Part shown: piece after piece, positions 19,652 to 28,608 of the stretch
How the letters are laid out: every line of letters begins with the position of its first letter
How positions within the stretch are numbered: position 1 is the stretch's first letter
NCBI GenBank assembly: GCA_029975965.1
Contig: JARKOV010000162.1
Coordinates: 10,291-74,290 of the forward strand
DNA: 64,000 nucleotides
Source of the DNA: Anaerolinea sp.
GTDB taxonomy: Bacteria; Chloroflexota; Anaerolineae; Anaerolineales; Anaerolineaceae
Reading direction: 5' to 3'
Program-made: the position numbers and the translations under genes
The notes under the pieces: model-generated
Seen by the model: the letters and a program-made list of their open reading frames with translations, nothing else
The model's database searches: none
Told to the model about the DNA's origin: nothing

Positions 19652-19786
19652 TCGGCCATCTCCTTTCTAGGTTGACAACGCACAGGCGGCGCCGAAAGAA
19701 AAAAGAAACGCATTGCTCACCTCTTTCCGGCGGGCAATGGCTTCTTCTCCCGGTGTCTAAAAAGATTTAATTGATATTATTTATCT

Positions 19787-19830
19787 ATTTTAATCAGGTT
19801 TGTTGGGAATTACAAGCGAACAAACGTTTG
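19787..19830 (-). promoter_or_regulatory. eCIS operon promoter with SOS-like operator
   Basis: Read on the minus strand, TTGTAA (19815-19810) and TAAAAT (19792-19787) are separated by 17 bases, a good vegetative promoter, with a predicted start near 19780 and a ~130-base 5' leader before the sheath ATG. On the plus strand 19817-19830 reads CGAACAAACGTTTG, which matches 13 of 14 positions of the Bacillus-type LexA consensus CGAACRNRYGTTYC. The palindrome lies one base upstream of the -35 element. SOS control is an inference. The rest of 19652-19901 shows only AT-rich sequence and no supported gene. Confidence 0.55.
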
Positions 19831-19901
19831 AATCTGTTAATAAAAACCCAATGCGCACCGCAACGCTGGCTGCAAGTGCGCACCGGAGGTAGGGGTCGCG
19901 G

Positions 19902-20219
19902 TCAGGCGCGTAAACTTTCGCGGACTTCGTAATGCTGCGAGCGCGCGTCGAAATGAGAGAGCAGCGCCCTGGCGGCAGGTGGGACGACCGCCGCTTCGTA
20001 GTCTTCGCCGGCAAAAGCGCGCACGGAGTCGAGCGAATCGAACCACATGATGGTGATGAACTCCACCTCTCCGCCCAGCTCGCGCCGGAAGAGCTGGATT
20101 TCGCGGAACCCGGGGATTTTACGTCCGCGGATGCCGGTGAAGATCTCTTCTTTGAGCAGCTTTTCGTACTTGTTGGCGTTCGCGAAGTCGGTGTAGCCGT
20201 GCCAGATACGTCCGATCAT
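19902..20219 (-). CDS. antibiotic biosynthesis monooxygenase-like (ABM) small protein
   Basis: The product has 105 residues with the ferredoxin-like pattern of the ABM family: MIGRIWHGYTDFANANKYEKLL at the start, a KIPGFREIQLFRRELGGEVEFITIMWFDSLDSVRAF core and a C-terminal VVPPAARALLSHFD. Members bind or oxidise small aromatic or heme-like molecules without a metal or flavin, but many are only binding domains, so the substrate is open. The start is supported by GGAGG at 5-6 bases. It follows the AlaX gene by 18 bases and is probably read with it. Confidence 0.75.
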   Translation of the reverse strand: MIGRIWHGYTDFANANKYEKLLKEEIFTGIRGRKIPGFREIQLFRRELGGEVEFITIMWFDSLDSVRAFAGEDYEAAVVPPAARALLSHFDARSQHYEVRESLRA

Positions 20220-20237
20220 GCCATCCTCCTTTGGAGC

Positions 20238-20957
20238 TCAATCCAGCTCGATGTAAATTCGCTTGTTGATTTTTCCTTTGCTTTTATAGTCGACGACGCG
20301 GATGCGCCCGACTTCGGCGGTGTTGCGCACGTGGGTTCCGCCGTCGGCTTGCAGGTCCAAACCGGCAATTTCGACCGTGCGCACCTCGTTGATTCCCGGC
20401 GGGAGCAGGTTGATTTTGGTGCGGATCAGGTCGGGGATCTGGAAGGCTTCTTCGCGGGGCAAGATCTTCACGCGCAGGTCGCGACCCGCGACGACTTCGC
20501 GGTTGACCGCCGCCTCGATCACGCCGACCAGGTCCTTGGTGAGCGATTCGAACTCGAAATCCATGCGACCGTGCAATGGCTCCATATCGCCGCCGGTGAC
20601 CAGGGCGCCGTAGTCGCGGAAAACCACTCCGCACAAGATGTGCAACGCGCTGTGGGTGCGCATCAGGGCATAGCGCTTCTCCCAATCCAGCACGCCGCGC
20701 ACGGTTGAGCCTGCGGAGGGCATGTCAGTCCCTTCAGCCAGCACGTGCCAGACTCCCTCGGGGGTCTTGCGCGCCCGGACGACCGCCAGGGCGGCCCCGT
20801 TGTAGAACAGGGTTCCGCTGTCAGCCGGTTGCCCGCCGCCGCCCGGGTAGAACGCGGTGCGGTCGAGCAGCAAAGCGCGGTTTTCCGCGTCCACCGCGGT
20901 CACGGCGGCGTCGAATTCTCTCAGGTAGGCATCGGTCTGGTAGAGTAGCTCGCTCAT
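20238..20957 (-). CDS. alaX: AlaX-type alanyl-tRNA editing protein
   Basis: The product has 239 residues. It resembles free-standing AlaX proteins that hydrolyse Ser-tRNA(Ala) or Gly-tRNA(Ala) made by mistake. The family motifs are visible: TAFYPGGGGQPADSG near the start, the zinc-binding RTHSALHIL (HxxxH) in the middle and ADGGTHVRNT near the end. The last motif has Asp where many members have the Cys of CGGTH, so one zinc ligand may differ. ATG at 20957 is preferred over ATG at 20963 because AAGGG then sits six bases upstream. It is divergent from the cupin gene and co-directional with the ABM-like gene. Confidence 0.88.
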   Translation of the reverse strand: MSELLYQTDAYLREFDAAVTAVDAENRALLLDRTAFYPGGGGQPADSGTLFYNGAALAVVRARKTPEGVWHVLAEGTDMPSAGSTVRGVLDWEKRYALMRTHSALHILCGVVFRDYGALVTGGDMEPLHGRMDFEFESLTKDLVGVIEAAVNREVVAGRDLRVKILPREEAFQIPDLIRTKINLLPPGINEVRTVEIAGLDLQADGGTHVRNTAEVGRIRVVDYKSKGKINKRIYIELD

Positions 20958-21013
20958 GGTCATCCCTTTCCACCCCTCATTAAACCACAAACTCCATCCG
21001 ATGGAGCTTTCTC

Positions 21014-21042
21014 TTGTTCAATGGCGGGCTTGATGGTACATT
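21014..21042 (+). promoter_or_regulatory. promoter for a probably leaderless cupin mRNA
   Basis: TTGTTC (21014-21019) and TACATT (21037-21042) are separated by 17 bases, and the ATG of the cupin gene starts six bases after the -10 element. There is no ribosome binding site between them. The arrangement fits a transcript that begins at or next to the start codon. This is read from sequence only. Confidence 0.5.
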
Positions 21043-21048
21043 TCTGGT

Positions 21049-21567
21049 ATGGATGCTGACCTGGCGCGGTTGATCGAAACACTCCAGCTCGAGCCTTTGA
21101 AGGGAGAAGGTGGGCTGTACCGTGAGGCGTACCGCTCCAGCGAAGCGATCCCGGTGAACGGGCTGCCGGAACGCTACCCGCGTGTGTCCAGGCCGTTTGG
21201 CACGGCGATCTACTACCTGCTCACCGGCGATCCCGACTCGTTTTCGGCTTTGCACCGCCTGCCCACCGATGAGATCTACCACTTTTACCTGGGCGACCCG
21301 GTGGAGATGCTCCTCTTGTACCCGGACGGCAGCGGGCAGGTGCTGGTCCTCGGGCAAGAGGTGCTGAGCGGGCAGCGAGTGCAGCTCGTGGTGCCGGCGG
21401 GGTGCTGGCAGGGCTCACGCCTGCGCGACGGCGGGCGCTACGCGCTGATGGGCACGACGATGGCGCCGGGTTTTACGCCGGGCGATTACGAGCCAGGCCG
21501 GGGCGAGGAGCTCAGCCGGCAGTACCCGCAGCACGCCGGGTTGATCCGCAGCCTGGCGCGGGAGTAG
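21049..21567 (+). CDS. DUF985-type cupin protein
   Basis: The product has 172 residues. It fits the cupin_5 (DUF985) family: LIETLQLEPLKGEGGLYREAYRS at the start, TAIYYLLTGDPDSFSALHRLPTDEIYHFYLGDPVEMLLLYPDG (cupin motif 1 with H and E ligands) and VPAGCWQGSRL with GFTPGDYEPGRGEEL near the end. The biochemical role of the family is poorly known; a sugar epimerase or isomerase-like activity has been suggested. The gene has no visible Shine-Dalgarno sequence, in line with a leaderless start. The next feature downstream is tRNA-Lys. Confidence 0.85.
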   Translation: MDADLARLIETLQLEPLKGEGGLYREAYRSSEAIPVNGLPERYPRVSRPFGTAIYYLLTGDPDSFSALHRLPTDEIYHFYLGDPVEMLLLYPDGSGQVLVLGQEVLSGQRVQLVVPAGCWQGSRLRDGGRYALMGTTMAPGFTPGDYEPGRGEELSRQYPQHAGLIRSLARE

Positions 21568-21625
21568 CAGGCACCAGAAAGAATTGACGCCCCCGCCGGG
21601 GCGTGATAAAATCGGCCTGCAAGCT

Positions 21626-21697
21626 GGGCGTGTAGCTCAATGGTAGAGCAGTGGCCTTTTAAGCCATTGGTTCAGGGTTCGAGCCCCTGCACGCTCA
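21626..21697 (+). tRNA. tRNA-Lys (anticodon TTT)
   Basis: A complete cloverleaf can be drawn: acceptor stem GGGCGTG/CACGCTC with one G-U pair, a D arm GCTCAATGGTAGAGC, an anticodon arm GTGGC-CTTTTAA-GCCAT with anticodon TTT (21657-21659 area), a five-base variable loop and a T arm CAGGG-TTCGAGC-CCCTG. The discriminator base is A at 21697. The 3' CCA is not encoded. It is directly followed by a rho-independent terminator. Confidence 0.95.
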
Positions 21698-21703
21698 CAA
21701 TGG

Positions 21704-21727
21704 AGCAGCCGCAATGGCTGCTTTTTT
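21704..21727 (+). terminator. rho-independent terminator after tRNA-Lys
   Basis: AGCAGCC (21704-21710) and GGCTGCT (21716-21722) form a seven-base perfect stem with a GCAAT loop, followed by a T tract to 21727. It lies seven bases after the tRNA. Confidence 0.9.
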
Positions 21728-21729
21728 GG

Positions 21730-21778
21730 TTGGTTCAGGGCACCCGCGGGGGGTGTGTTATTCGAGCCTCACGCTCAC
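21730..21778 (+). repeat. degenerate copy of the tRNA-Lys 3' half
   Basis: TTGGTTCAGGG at 21730-21740 is identical to 21667-21677 of the tRNA gene, and TTCGAGCC (21761-21768) plus CACGCTCACA (21770-21779 area) repeat its T loop and acceptor end. The middle has diverged (GC-rich filler). The unit is followed by its own terminator with the same core stem. It looks like a tandem duplication of tRNA 3' end plus terminator that has decayed; it cannot fold into a full tRNA. Confidence 0.7.
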
Positions 21779-21781
21779 ACG

Positions 21782-21807
21782 AAAGCAGCCATCGTGGCTG
21801 CTTTTTT
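21782..21807 (+). terminator. second terminator of the duplicated unit
   Basis: AAAGCAGCC (21782-21790) and GGCTGCTTT (21796-21804) form a nine-base perfect stem with an ATCGT loop, followed by T residues to 21807. The core GCAGCC/GGCTGC is the same as in the first terminator. In the opposite direction its A-rich flank gives a T tract, so it may also stop the GNAT gene that ends at 21828. Confidence 0.88.
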
Positions 21808-21827
21808 GTTTGGTTAAAAATACCTTT

Positions 21828-22886
21828 CTAAGGCTCTGCCTGCACCACGTCTGCCATCAGCCGCTTGAACTCGTCGATCTCCCACATCTGGCTCAGGAGC
21901 CAGTTGCCCTCAACCCAGCCGGGTTGGGCTTTCCAGCCGGATTCGCGCAGCCGGCGCAGGTTCTCGATCGCGCGCTGCGCCTGGCCCGCCTGTGCCCAGG
22001 CCTGCACCGCCAGCCAGGCCCACCCCACCTCGTTCTGGCTGACCCGCTCGTAATGCTCGGCCCAATCGGCATACGCTTCCGGCGTCAGGTCTCCGGCGCT
22101 CTCAGCCGGAAGCCAGTTGCTGAAGGCGACGTAATCCCGCTCCCAGTCAAAGCCGACCCGCCTGGCGGTGGCGATCGAGCCTGCATTCGAACGCAAGCAC
22201 TGCCAGCCGATCTCGCGGTATCCGCGGGCCAGGCACGCCTCGACCGTGGCTGAGACTGTCAGCCTGGCCAGCCCCTGCTTGCGGAAGCGGATGTCGGTGA
22301 CAATGCCGATCTCGCAGCGATCCCTCAAAGCGCAGTCCATCAGGCTGTAACTGGCGATCGTCTCACCGACCACCAGGCAGGTGCCGCAGCCGCGTGCCAG
22401 GAAATTCTCGCGCGTGCCCCAGCCCTCCAACCAATCTTCGATCGCGCCAAAATTCTCCAGGTGAGTCAGGTTGAAAAAGCCTTCATCGATGCTCACCGCT
22501 CGCACGCCCTCTGGCAGGTGCTCCCTCCAGGCTGGCGCTGCGTTCTGGCGAAAGAGGTAATGCTGCCGGTCGTGGCGGCGCGCGGCCGGGTTTTTCCACA
22601 CCTGTTTGAGCACCGGCTCCCAATCGAGCGTGTCGACCAGCAGGTAGGCATAGTAGGGGATGACCTCGCGCAGTTCGGCATACGCGCTGGTACATTCCGA
22701 ATCACCGGCCAGGTACTGCCCTTCGGAACCGGACACGAACCCCACGCGTGGATGCGCCAGGTCATCCACCCAGACCTGCCCGGGCAGCGTGCCGGCCAGC
22801 ACAGCCTGGGCGCACAGGTGATACGGTTCGAACGGCTCAAACAAGGGTTGGGCTGTGGCATATTGTTCTGGCGCAAGCAGCGGCAT
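21828..22886 (-). CDS. GNAT-family N-acetyltransferase
   Basis: The product has 352 residues. The central part (CGTCLVVGETIASYSLMDCALRDRCEIGIVTDIRFRKQGLARLTVSATVEACLARGYREIGWQCLRSNAGSIATARRVGFDWERDY, ~residues 165-255) has the GNAT acetyl-CoA fold pattern, with RFRKQGLA as the pyrophosphate loop. The overall layout resembles the ZmaR/GNAT_acetyltr_2 group. The C-terminal ~90 residues form helical, TPR-like repeats rich in Trp and Ala. The substrate cannot be read. It has a clear AGAGGAG ribosome site and faces away from the helicase gene. Confidence 0.82.
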   Translation of the reverse strand: MPLLAPEQYATAQPLFEPFEPYHLCAQAVLAGTLPGQVWVDDLAHPRVGFVSGSEGQYLAGDSECTSAYAELREVIPYYAYLLVDTLDWEPVLKQVWKNPAARRHDRQHYLFRQNAAPAWREHLPEGVRAVSIDEGFFNLTHLENFGAIEDWLEGWGTRENFLARGCGTCLVVGETIASYSLMDCALRDRCEIGIVTDIRFRKQGLARLTVSATVEACLARGYREIGWQCLRSNAGSIATARRVGFDWERDYVAFSNWLPAESAGDLTPEAYADWAEHYERVSQNEVGWAWLAVQAWAQAGQAQRAIENLRRLRESGWKAQPGWVEGNWLLSQMWEIDEFKRLMADVVQAEP

Positions 22887-23092
22887 ACGTGGCTCCTCTT
22901 GGTCTAAACATTATATCAACCCTGGGCTGCAGGAGAATACGGGGATAAACATGACTCAAGGCCCTTTGGATACAGCGGGGAAACGGAGAAGATCGGGATG
23001 GTCAGTCGAATCGGTGAAGAGGATCGCCGGCGGCTTTTTCGATTTGCCACCGGCGCTTGGTACAATAAGGGGAGACCTTGTAGGGAGATGTT

Positions 23093-24610
23093 ATGACCGA
23101 TACCGAACAACCCAGATCGAACGAAGATAACAGACCAGCCAGCCGGATCGATTCGCCCGACTCGATCAGCGGGCTGCAGCCGCAGGAGGTCTTGCCCGAG
23201 GCGAGGCTGGCCGACCTGCCCGAGAAGCTGCGCCAGGGCGCAGCCGCCGCCGGTTGGGGCGAGTTGATGCCCGTCCAGGCCAAGGCTATCCCCTACCTGT
23301 TCTCCCAGCGCGACATGATGATCCAGTCGCGCACGGGCAGCGGCAAAACCGGCGCCTACCTCTTGCCGATGCTGGAGATGGTCAACCCGATGGAAGCCTC
23401 CACCCAGGCGCTCATCCTGGTGCCGACGCGGGAGCTGGCCGTCCAGGTGGCGGGCGAGGCCGAAATTCTCGGTCGGGCGACCGGCGTGCGCTGCGCCGCC
23501 GTCTACGGCGGGGTGGGCTACCGCGAGCAACTGGACGCCTTCAAGGCCGGCGCGCACATCGTGGTGGGCACGCCGGGGCGGGTGCTCGATCACCTGCTGC
23601 GCCGCTCGCTGACCCTCGATAAGCTGACTTTCCTGGTCTTCGACGAGGCCGACCGCATGCTCTCGATGGGCTTCTACCCCGACATGCGCCGCGTGCAGGG
23701 CTACCTTCCGGATCGGCGCATCAGCACCTACATGTTCTCAGCCACCTTCCCGGTGCAGGTCATTCGCCTGGCAAACCAGTTCCTTCACACACCAGGTTTT
23801 CTCAACCTGAGCAGCGACCACATCTACGTGACCGAAACAGAGCACGTCTATTACAACGTGCCCGGCATGGATAAAGACCGCAGCCTGGTGCGCATCATCG
23901 AGGTCGAAAACCCGCCCTCGGCGCTCATTTTCTGCAACACCAAAAACCGGGTCGAGTATGTGGCGGTTGTGCTGCAGCGCTTTGGCTACGACGCCGACCA
24001 GTTGTCATCCGACCTGTCGCAAGCGGCGCGCGAGCGCGTGCTGGAGCGGGTGCGGCGCGGCACGCTGCGGTTTCTGGTCGCCACCGATGTGGCGGCGCGC
24101 GGGATCGACTTGCCGGACCTGACCCACGTGATCCAGTACGAACCGCCGGAGGATATGGAGGCTTACATTCACCGCGCCGGACGCACCGGGCGGGCCGGAG
24201 CCAGCGGGACGGCCATTTCACTGGTCAATGTGCTCGAGCGGGCCGAATTGCTGCGCATCGGCAGGCGATTCGACATCCATTTCGAGGAACGCCCGCTGCC
24301 CAGCGACGAGGATGTGGAACGGGTCGTCTCGGAGCGCACCATCACCCTGCTCGAAGCCCGGATGAGGGCGCGCGACCGGTTAAAAACCGAGCGGATGGAG
24401 CGCTTCTTGAACCTGGCCCGCAGCCTGGCTGAAGGCGAGGAAAGCGCCGGATTGCTGGCGATGCTACTGGATGATTTTTACCAGGAGACGTTTCACCCCC
24501 CGCTGATCGCCGCCGCAAGTGTAGAAGAAATCCACAAGCAGCGCATCGGCGCGAAGAAACCGGGCGACAGAGAGCGCTCGCGGCGCTCGCGCGGGCGCTC
24601 GGGGAGGTGA
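23093..24610 (+). CDS. DEAD-box RNA helicase
   Basis: The product has 505 residues and carries the ordered motifs of the family: MPVQAKAIPYL (Q motif region), SRTGSGKTGAY (motif I), PTRELAVQ (Ia), TPGRVLDH (Ib), VFDEADRML (II), FSATFP (III), FCNTKNRVEY (IV), VATDVAARGIDLPDLTHVIQYEPPEDMEAYIHRAGRTGRAG (V-VI). It should unwind short RNA duplexes in ribosome assembly or RNA decay. The C-terminal tail is basic (RSRRSRGRSGR) and probably binds RNA. TACAAT at 23061-23066 is a plausible -10, and GGGAGA precedes the ATG. Confidence 0.95.
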   Translation: MTDTEQPRSNEDNRPASRIDSPDSISGLQPQEVLPEARLADLPEKLRQGAAAAGWGELMPVQAKAIPYLFSQRDMMIQSRTGSGKTGAYLLPMLEMVNPMEASTQALILVPTRELAVQVAGEAEILGRATGVRCAAVYGGVGYREQLDAFKAGAHIVVGTPGRVLDHLLRRSLTLDKLTFLVFDEADRMLSMGFYPDMRRVQGYLPDRRISTYMFSATFPVQVIRLANQFLHTPGFLNLSSDHIYVTETEHVYYNVPGMDKDRSLVRIIEVENPPSALIFCNTKNRVEYVAVVLQRFGYDADQLSSDLSQAARERVLERVRRGTLRFLVATDVAARGIDLPDLTHVIQYEPPEDMEAYIHRAGRTGRAGASGTAISLVNVLERAELLRIGRRFDIHFEERPLPSDEDVERVVSERTITLLEARMRARDRLKTERMERFLNLARSLAEGEESAGLLAMLLDDFYQETFHPPLIAAASVEEIHKQRIGAKKPGDRERSRRSRGRSGR

Positions 24611-24615
24611 AGTCG

Positions 24616-25554
24616 ATGCGCACCCACGGTTTTCGCGTGCGCCGCATGGAATCGGAGGCGGACTGGTGGCGCGTGCGCTCTTTGCTGGTCGATACGCTGT
24701 TGTTGGCAGGGCCAGGGTTCAACTGGGAAGTGCGGCGCTGGGACGGTAACCGCTTTCACCGGGAAGGCGGGCCCGAACTCGCCGAGCGGTTCCGCCGTTT
24801 CGGTCTATGGGAAACCGATGATGGCCTGCTGGTTGGAATTGCCCACTCGGAAGGGTCGAGGGGCGACCTGCAGTTGAACCTTAATCCGGCGTACCGGGCG
24901 CAGATCGAGGGAGAAATGGTGGCCTGGGCCGAGGAGCACCTGGCGGTGTCCGGTTCAGACGGTGTGCCTACCCTGGAGATGAGCGTGATCGAATATGACA
25001 CCCCGCGGCAGCGGGTGCTCGCGGAACGCGGTTGGGTCAAAGGGGAATGGGACAGCGTGGTGCGGCGCATGTACCTGCAAAGCCAGATGATTCCGGCAGT
25101 GAGCCTCGCAGAGGGGTATCGCCTGCGCACGACCCGCCCAGGAGACCGGAAAGATTGCCTGCGCATGGCAGAGGTGCTCTGCGCGGGGTTCGACCGGCCC
25201 GGTTTTCATACCGCGGAGGAGTACTGGAATTTCAGCACCCTCTCGCCCTCCTTCCGCCACGACCTGAACCTGGTCGCGGAAGCGCCGGACGGGTCGTTTG
25301 CCGCGCATGTCGGGCTGACCTTCGACCAGGCCAACCGCTATGCGGTATTCGAGCCGGTCTGCACCCACCCCGAGCACCGTCGCAAAGGGCTGGCGCAGCA
25401 GTTGATGTTCGAGGGGCTGCACCGGTTGAGGGCGCTCGGGGCGCAGATCGTAGAGGTGGGCACAGGCACAGCCGAGGCCGCCAACGCGCTTTACGAGTCG
25501 ATCGGCTTTAGCGAAGCCCACCGCTGCTTCACCTGGCGGAAAACCGTCGCGTAG
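24616..25554 (+). CDS. tandem GNAT-like acetyltransferase
   Basis: The product has 312 residues from ATG at 24616, which has GGGGAGG eight bases upstream; a GTG at 24607 in the same frame overlaps the helicase stop but lies on the ribosome site. The C-terminal half (YRLRTTRPGDRKDCLRMAEV to FEPVCTHPEHRRKGLAQQLMFEGLHRLRALGAQIVEVGTGTAEAANALYESIGFSEA) is a clear GNAT domain with HPEHRRKGLAQQL as the CoA loop. The N-terminal half looks like a second, degenerate GNAT fold. It is coupled to the helicase gene. The substrate is unknown. Confidence 0.85.
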   Translation: MRTHGFRVRRMESEADWWRVRSLLVDTLLLAGPGFNWEVRRWDGNRFHREGGPELAERFRRFGLWETDDGLLVGIAHSEGSRGDLQLNLNPAYRAQIEGEMVAWAEEHLAVSGSDGVPTLEMSVIEYDTPRQRVLAERGWVKGEWDSVVRRMYLQSQMIPAVSLAEGYRLRTTRPGDRKDCLRMAEVLCAGFDRPGFHTAEEYWNFSTLSPSFRHDLNLVAEAPDGSFAAHVGLTFDQANRYAVFEPVCTHPEHRRKGLAQQLMFEGLHRLRALGAQIVEVGTGTAEAANALYESIGFSEAHRCFTWRKTVA

Positions 25555-25588
25555 GCGATTGCTTTAGGATCTACTTGTAGTAAGTATG

Positions 25589-25629
25589 GGTTGTTAATTT
25601 GCGCGGCGTAGCCGCGCAAATTAACAACC
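25589..25629. repeat. 19-bp perfect inverted repeat between converging genes
   Basis: The left arm (25589-25607) and the right arm (25611-25629) are perfectly complementary over 19 bases with a GTA loop. There is no T tract on either side. It lies between the stop codons of the GNAT gene and the ABC-F gene and could act as a bidirectional terminator or as an mRNA end-protecting hairpin. The remainder of 25555-25641 holds nothing else visible. Confidence 0.85.
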
Positions 25630-25641
25630 AAGAGAATCGTA

Positions 25642-27633
<1,992 letters not shown>

Positions 27634-27736
27634 TGCATCCTCCAACAGTCGATAAAACAGGCAACAACCTATTCGGGTAAGAACAACCGGCCCCAGGGAG
27701 GTGCACCCGCGGCCGGCCGGTGGAAAGATCAAATGG

Positions 27737-27769
27737 AATAAAAAGGCCGCGGGCGAGTGCACCGCGGCC
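27737..27769 (-). terminator. attenuator terminator in the ABC-F leader
   Basis: On the minus strand GGCCGCGG (27769-27762) and CCGCGGCC (27752-27745) form an eight-base stem with a nine-base loop, followed by TTTTTATT. It lies ~105 bases upstream of the ABC-F start codon, inside the predicted leader. The sequence GGTGCACTC (27763-27755), covering its 5' arm and loop, can pair instead with GAGTGCGCC (27809-27801) at the end of the leader ORF, with one G-U pair. Confidence 0.8.
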
Positions 27770-27794
27770 AACAAAGCTTCGTATAGCTATACCG

Positions 27795-27884
27795 TCAGCA
27801 GGCGCACTCCGATAAGGAAACGGATAAACCACCGCCCCTGGAGCACCGAACGAACACAGTAACCTGCCCGACAACGCAAAACAT
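27795..27884 (-). CDS. 29-residue leader peptide upstream of the ABC-F gene
   Basis: An ATG at 27884, seven bases after an AAGAGGA ribosome site, opens a 29-codon frame ending with TGA at 27797-27795. The peptide begins MFCVVGQVTVFVRC and ends LSECAC. Its last codons contain the antiterminator arm. A ribosome that finishes the ORF would cover this arm and allow the terminator to form; a ribosome stalled early by a drug would leave it free. That is the logic of known ABC-F attenuators; the mechanism here is inferred. Confidence 0.6.
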   Translation of the reverse strand: MFCVVGQVTVFVRCSRGGGLSVSLSECAC

Positions 27885-27922
27885 AAAATCCTCTTATCTA
27901 TATACGTGCAACTACGGAAAAA

Positions 27923-27951
27923 GTTTATCACAAATTTTAACGGGTTGTCAA
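27923..27951 (-). promoter_or_regulatory. promoter of the ABC-F leader transcript
   Basis: On the minus strand TTGACA (27951-27946) is a perfect -35 element, and ATAAAC (27928-27923), or GATAAA one base earlier, is a fair -10 at 16-17 bases. The predicted start near 27915 gives a leader of about 280 bases, enough to hold the leader ORF and the terminator. It lies just beyond the stop of the hypothetical gene at 27990. Confidence 0.6.
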
Positions 27952-27989
27952 GCAATCGACCGGCATACCCCCAGGGAAGCCGCTGTTCA

Positions 27990-28427
27990 TCACACGCCAC
28001 AACATCCCATCAGAGAGCCAAATCCATAAGAGGTGACCATCAAGGTGTAGGTCTGGGGAGAACAGAGCGGGTGAGAATACCTCAAGATATAAATTTTATA
28101 GAAGAGCCGGTTATTGACCTGGGTCTGCCTGGCGATCTGTTGCCAATCGATCACGACATTCAATCGCGACACAGTCCAATCCTCGGGGTAAGGACCCAGG
28201 TGGGGCGTGTGCGATCCACTGAACAATTCAAGCTCATGCGCTTTCAAAAACGCTATGAAATCTTCCTTATCATCGATCATGAGTCGGAAGCGGTACCATT
28301 GTTCCGGCCCGCAATTTGGAACGCCGGGAAAGCGGAATATGCCAAAGGGAAACAGGAAGTAGTGGATGAGGATTAAGAGCACGATTGTCCCCAGCCAATA
28401 GCCAAATCGTTTCAAGCGCCTGGACAT
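27990..28427 (-). CDS. membrane-anchored protein of unknown function
   Basis: The product has 145 residues. A basic N-terminus (MSRRLKRFGYWL) is followed by one hydrophobic segment (~residues 12-30) and an extracytoplasmic domain with four cysteines (C39, then C124 and a C-terminal GCCGV). I do not recognise a family. The ATG has GGAGGGAG upstream. It stands upstream of the ABC-F leader in the same direction but has its own spacing and is probably independent. Confidence 0.6.
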   Translation of the reverse strand: MSRRLKRFGYWLGTIVLLILIHYFLFPFGIFRFPGVPNCGPEQWYRFRLMIDDKEDFIAFLKAHELELFSGSHTPHLGPYPEDWTVSRLNVVIDWQQIARQTQVNNRLFYKIYILRYSHPLCSPQTYTLMVTSYGFGSLMGCCGV

Positions 28428-28608
28428 TTCTCGCTCCCTCCTTACTATACCTCGCAGTAATTGGCATTACAATGAAAAAGAAAAGCCCGGCGACTTTGAG
28501 AAGACCCTGCTAGCCAACAGGGGACCGTTCGCCAACTGGAAATCAGAGGGGAGAGTCGGTCAGATTCTCGGTTGTTGTGTAGATCGCATTTCGATGAAGG
28601 AGAGCGAT

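Noticed and set aside
27701..27762. Alternative pairing of 27701-27712 with 27747-27762, downstream of the ABC-F leader terminator
   Set aside because: The downstream arm is made only after the polymerase has passed the terminator, so it cannot prevent termination; the upstream arm at 27801-27809 is the better antiterminator.
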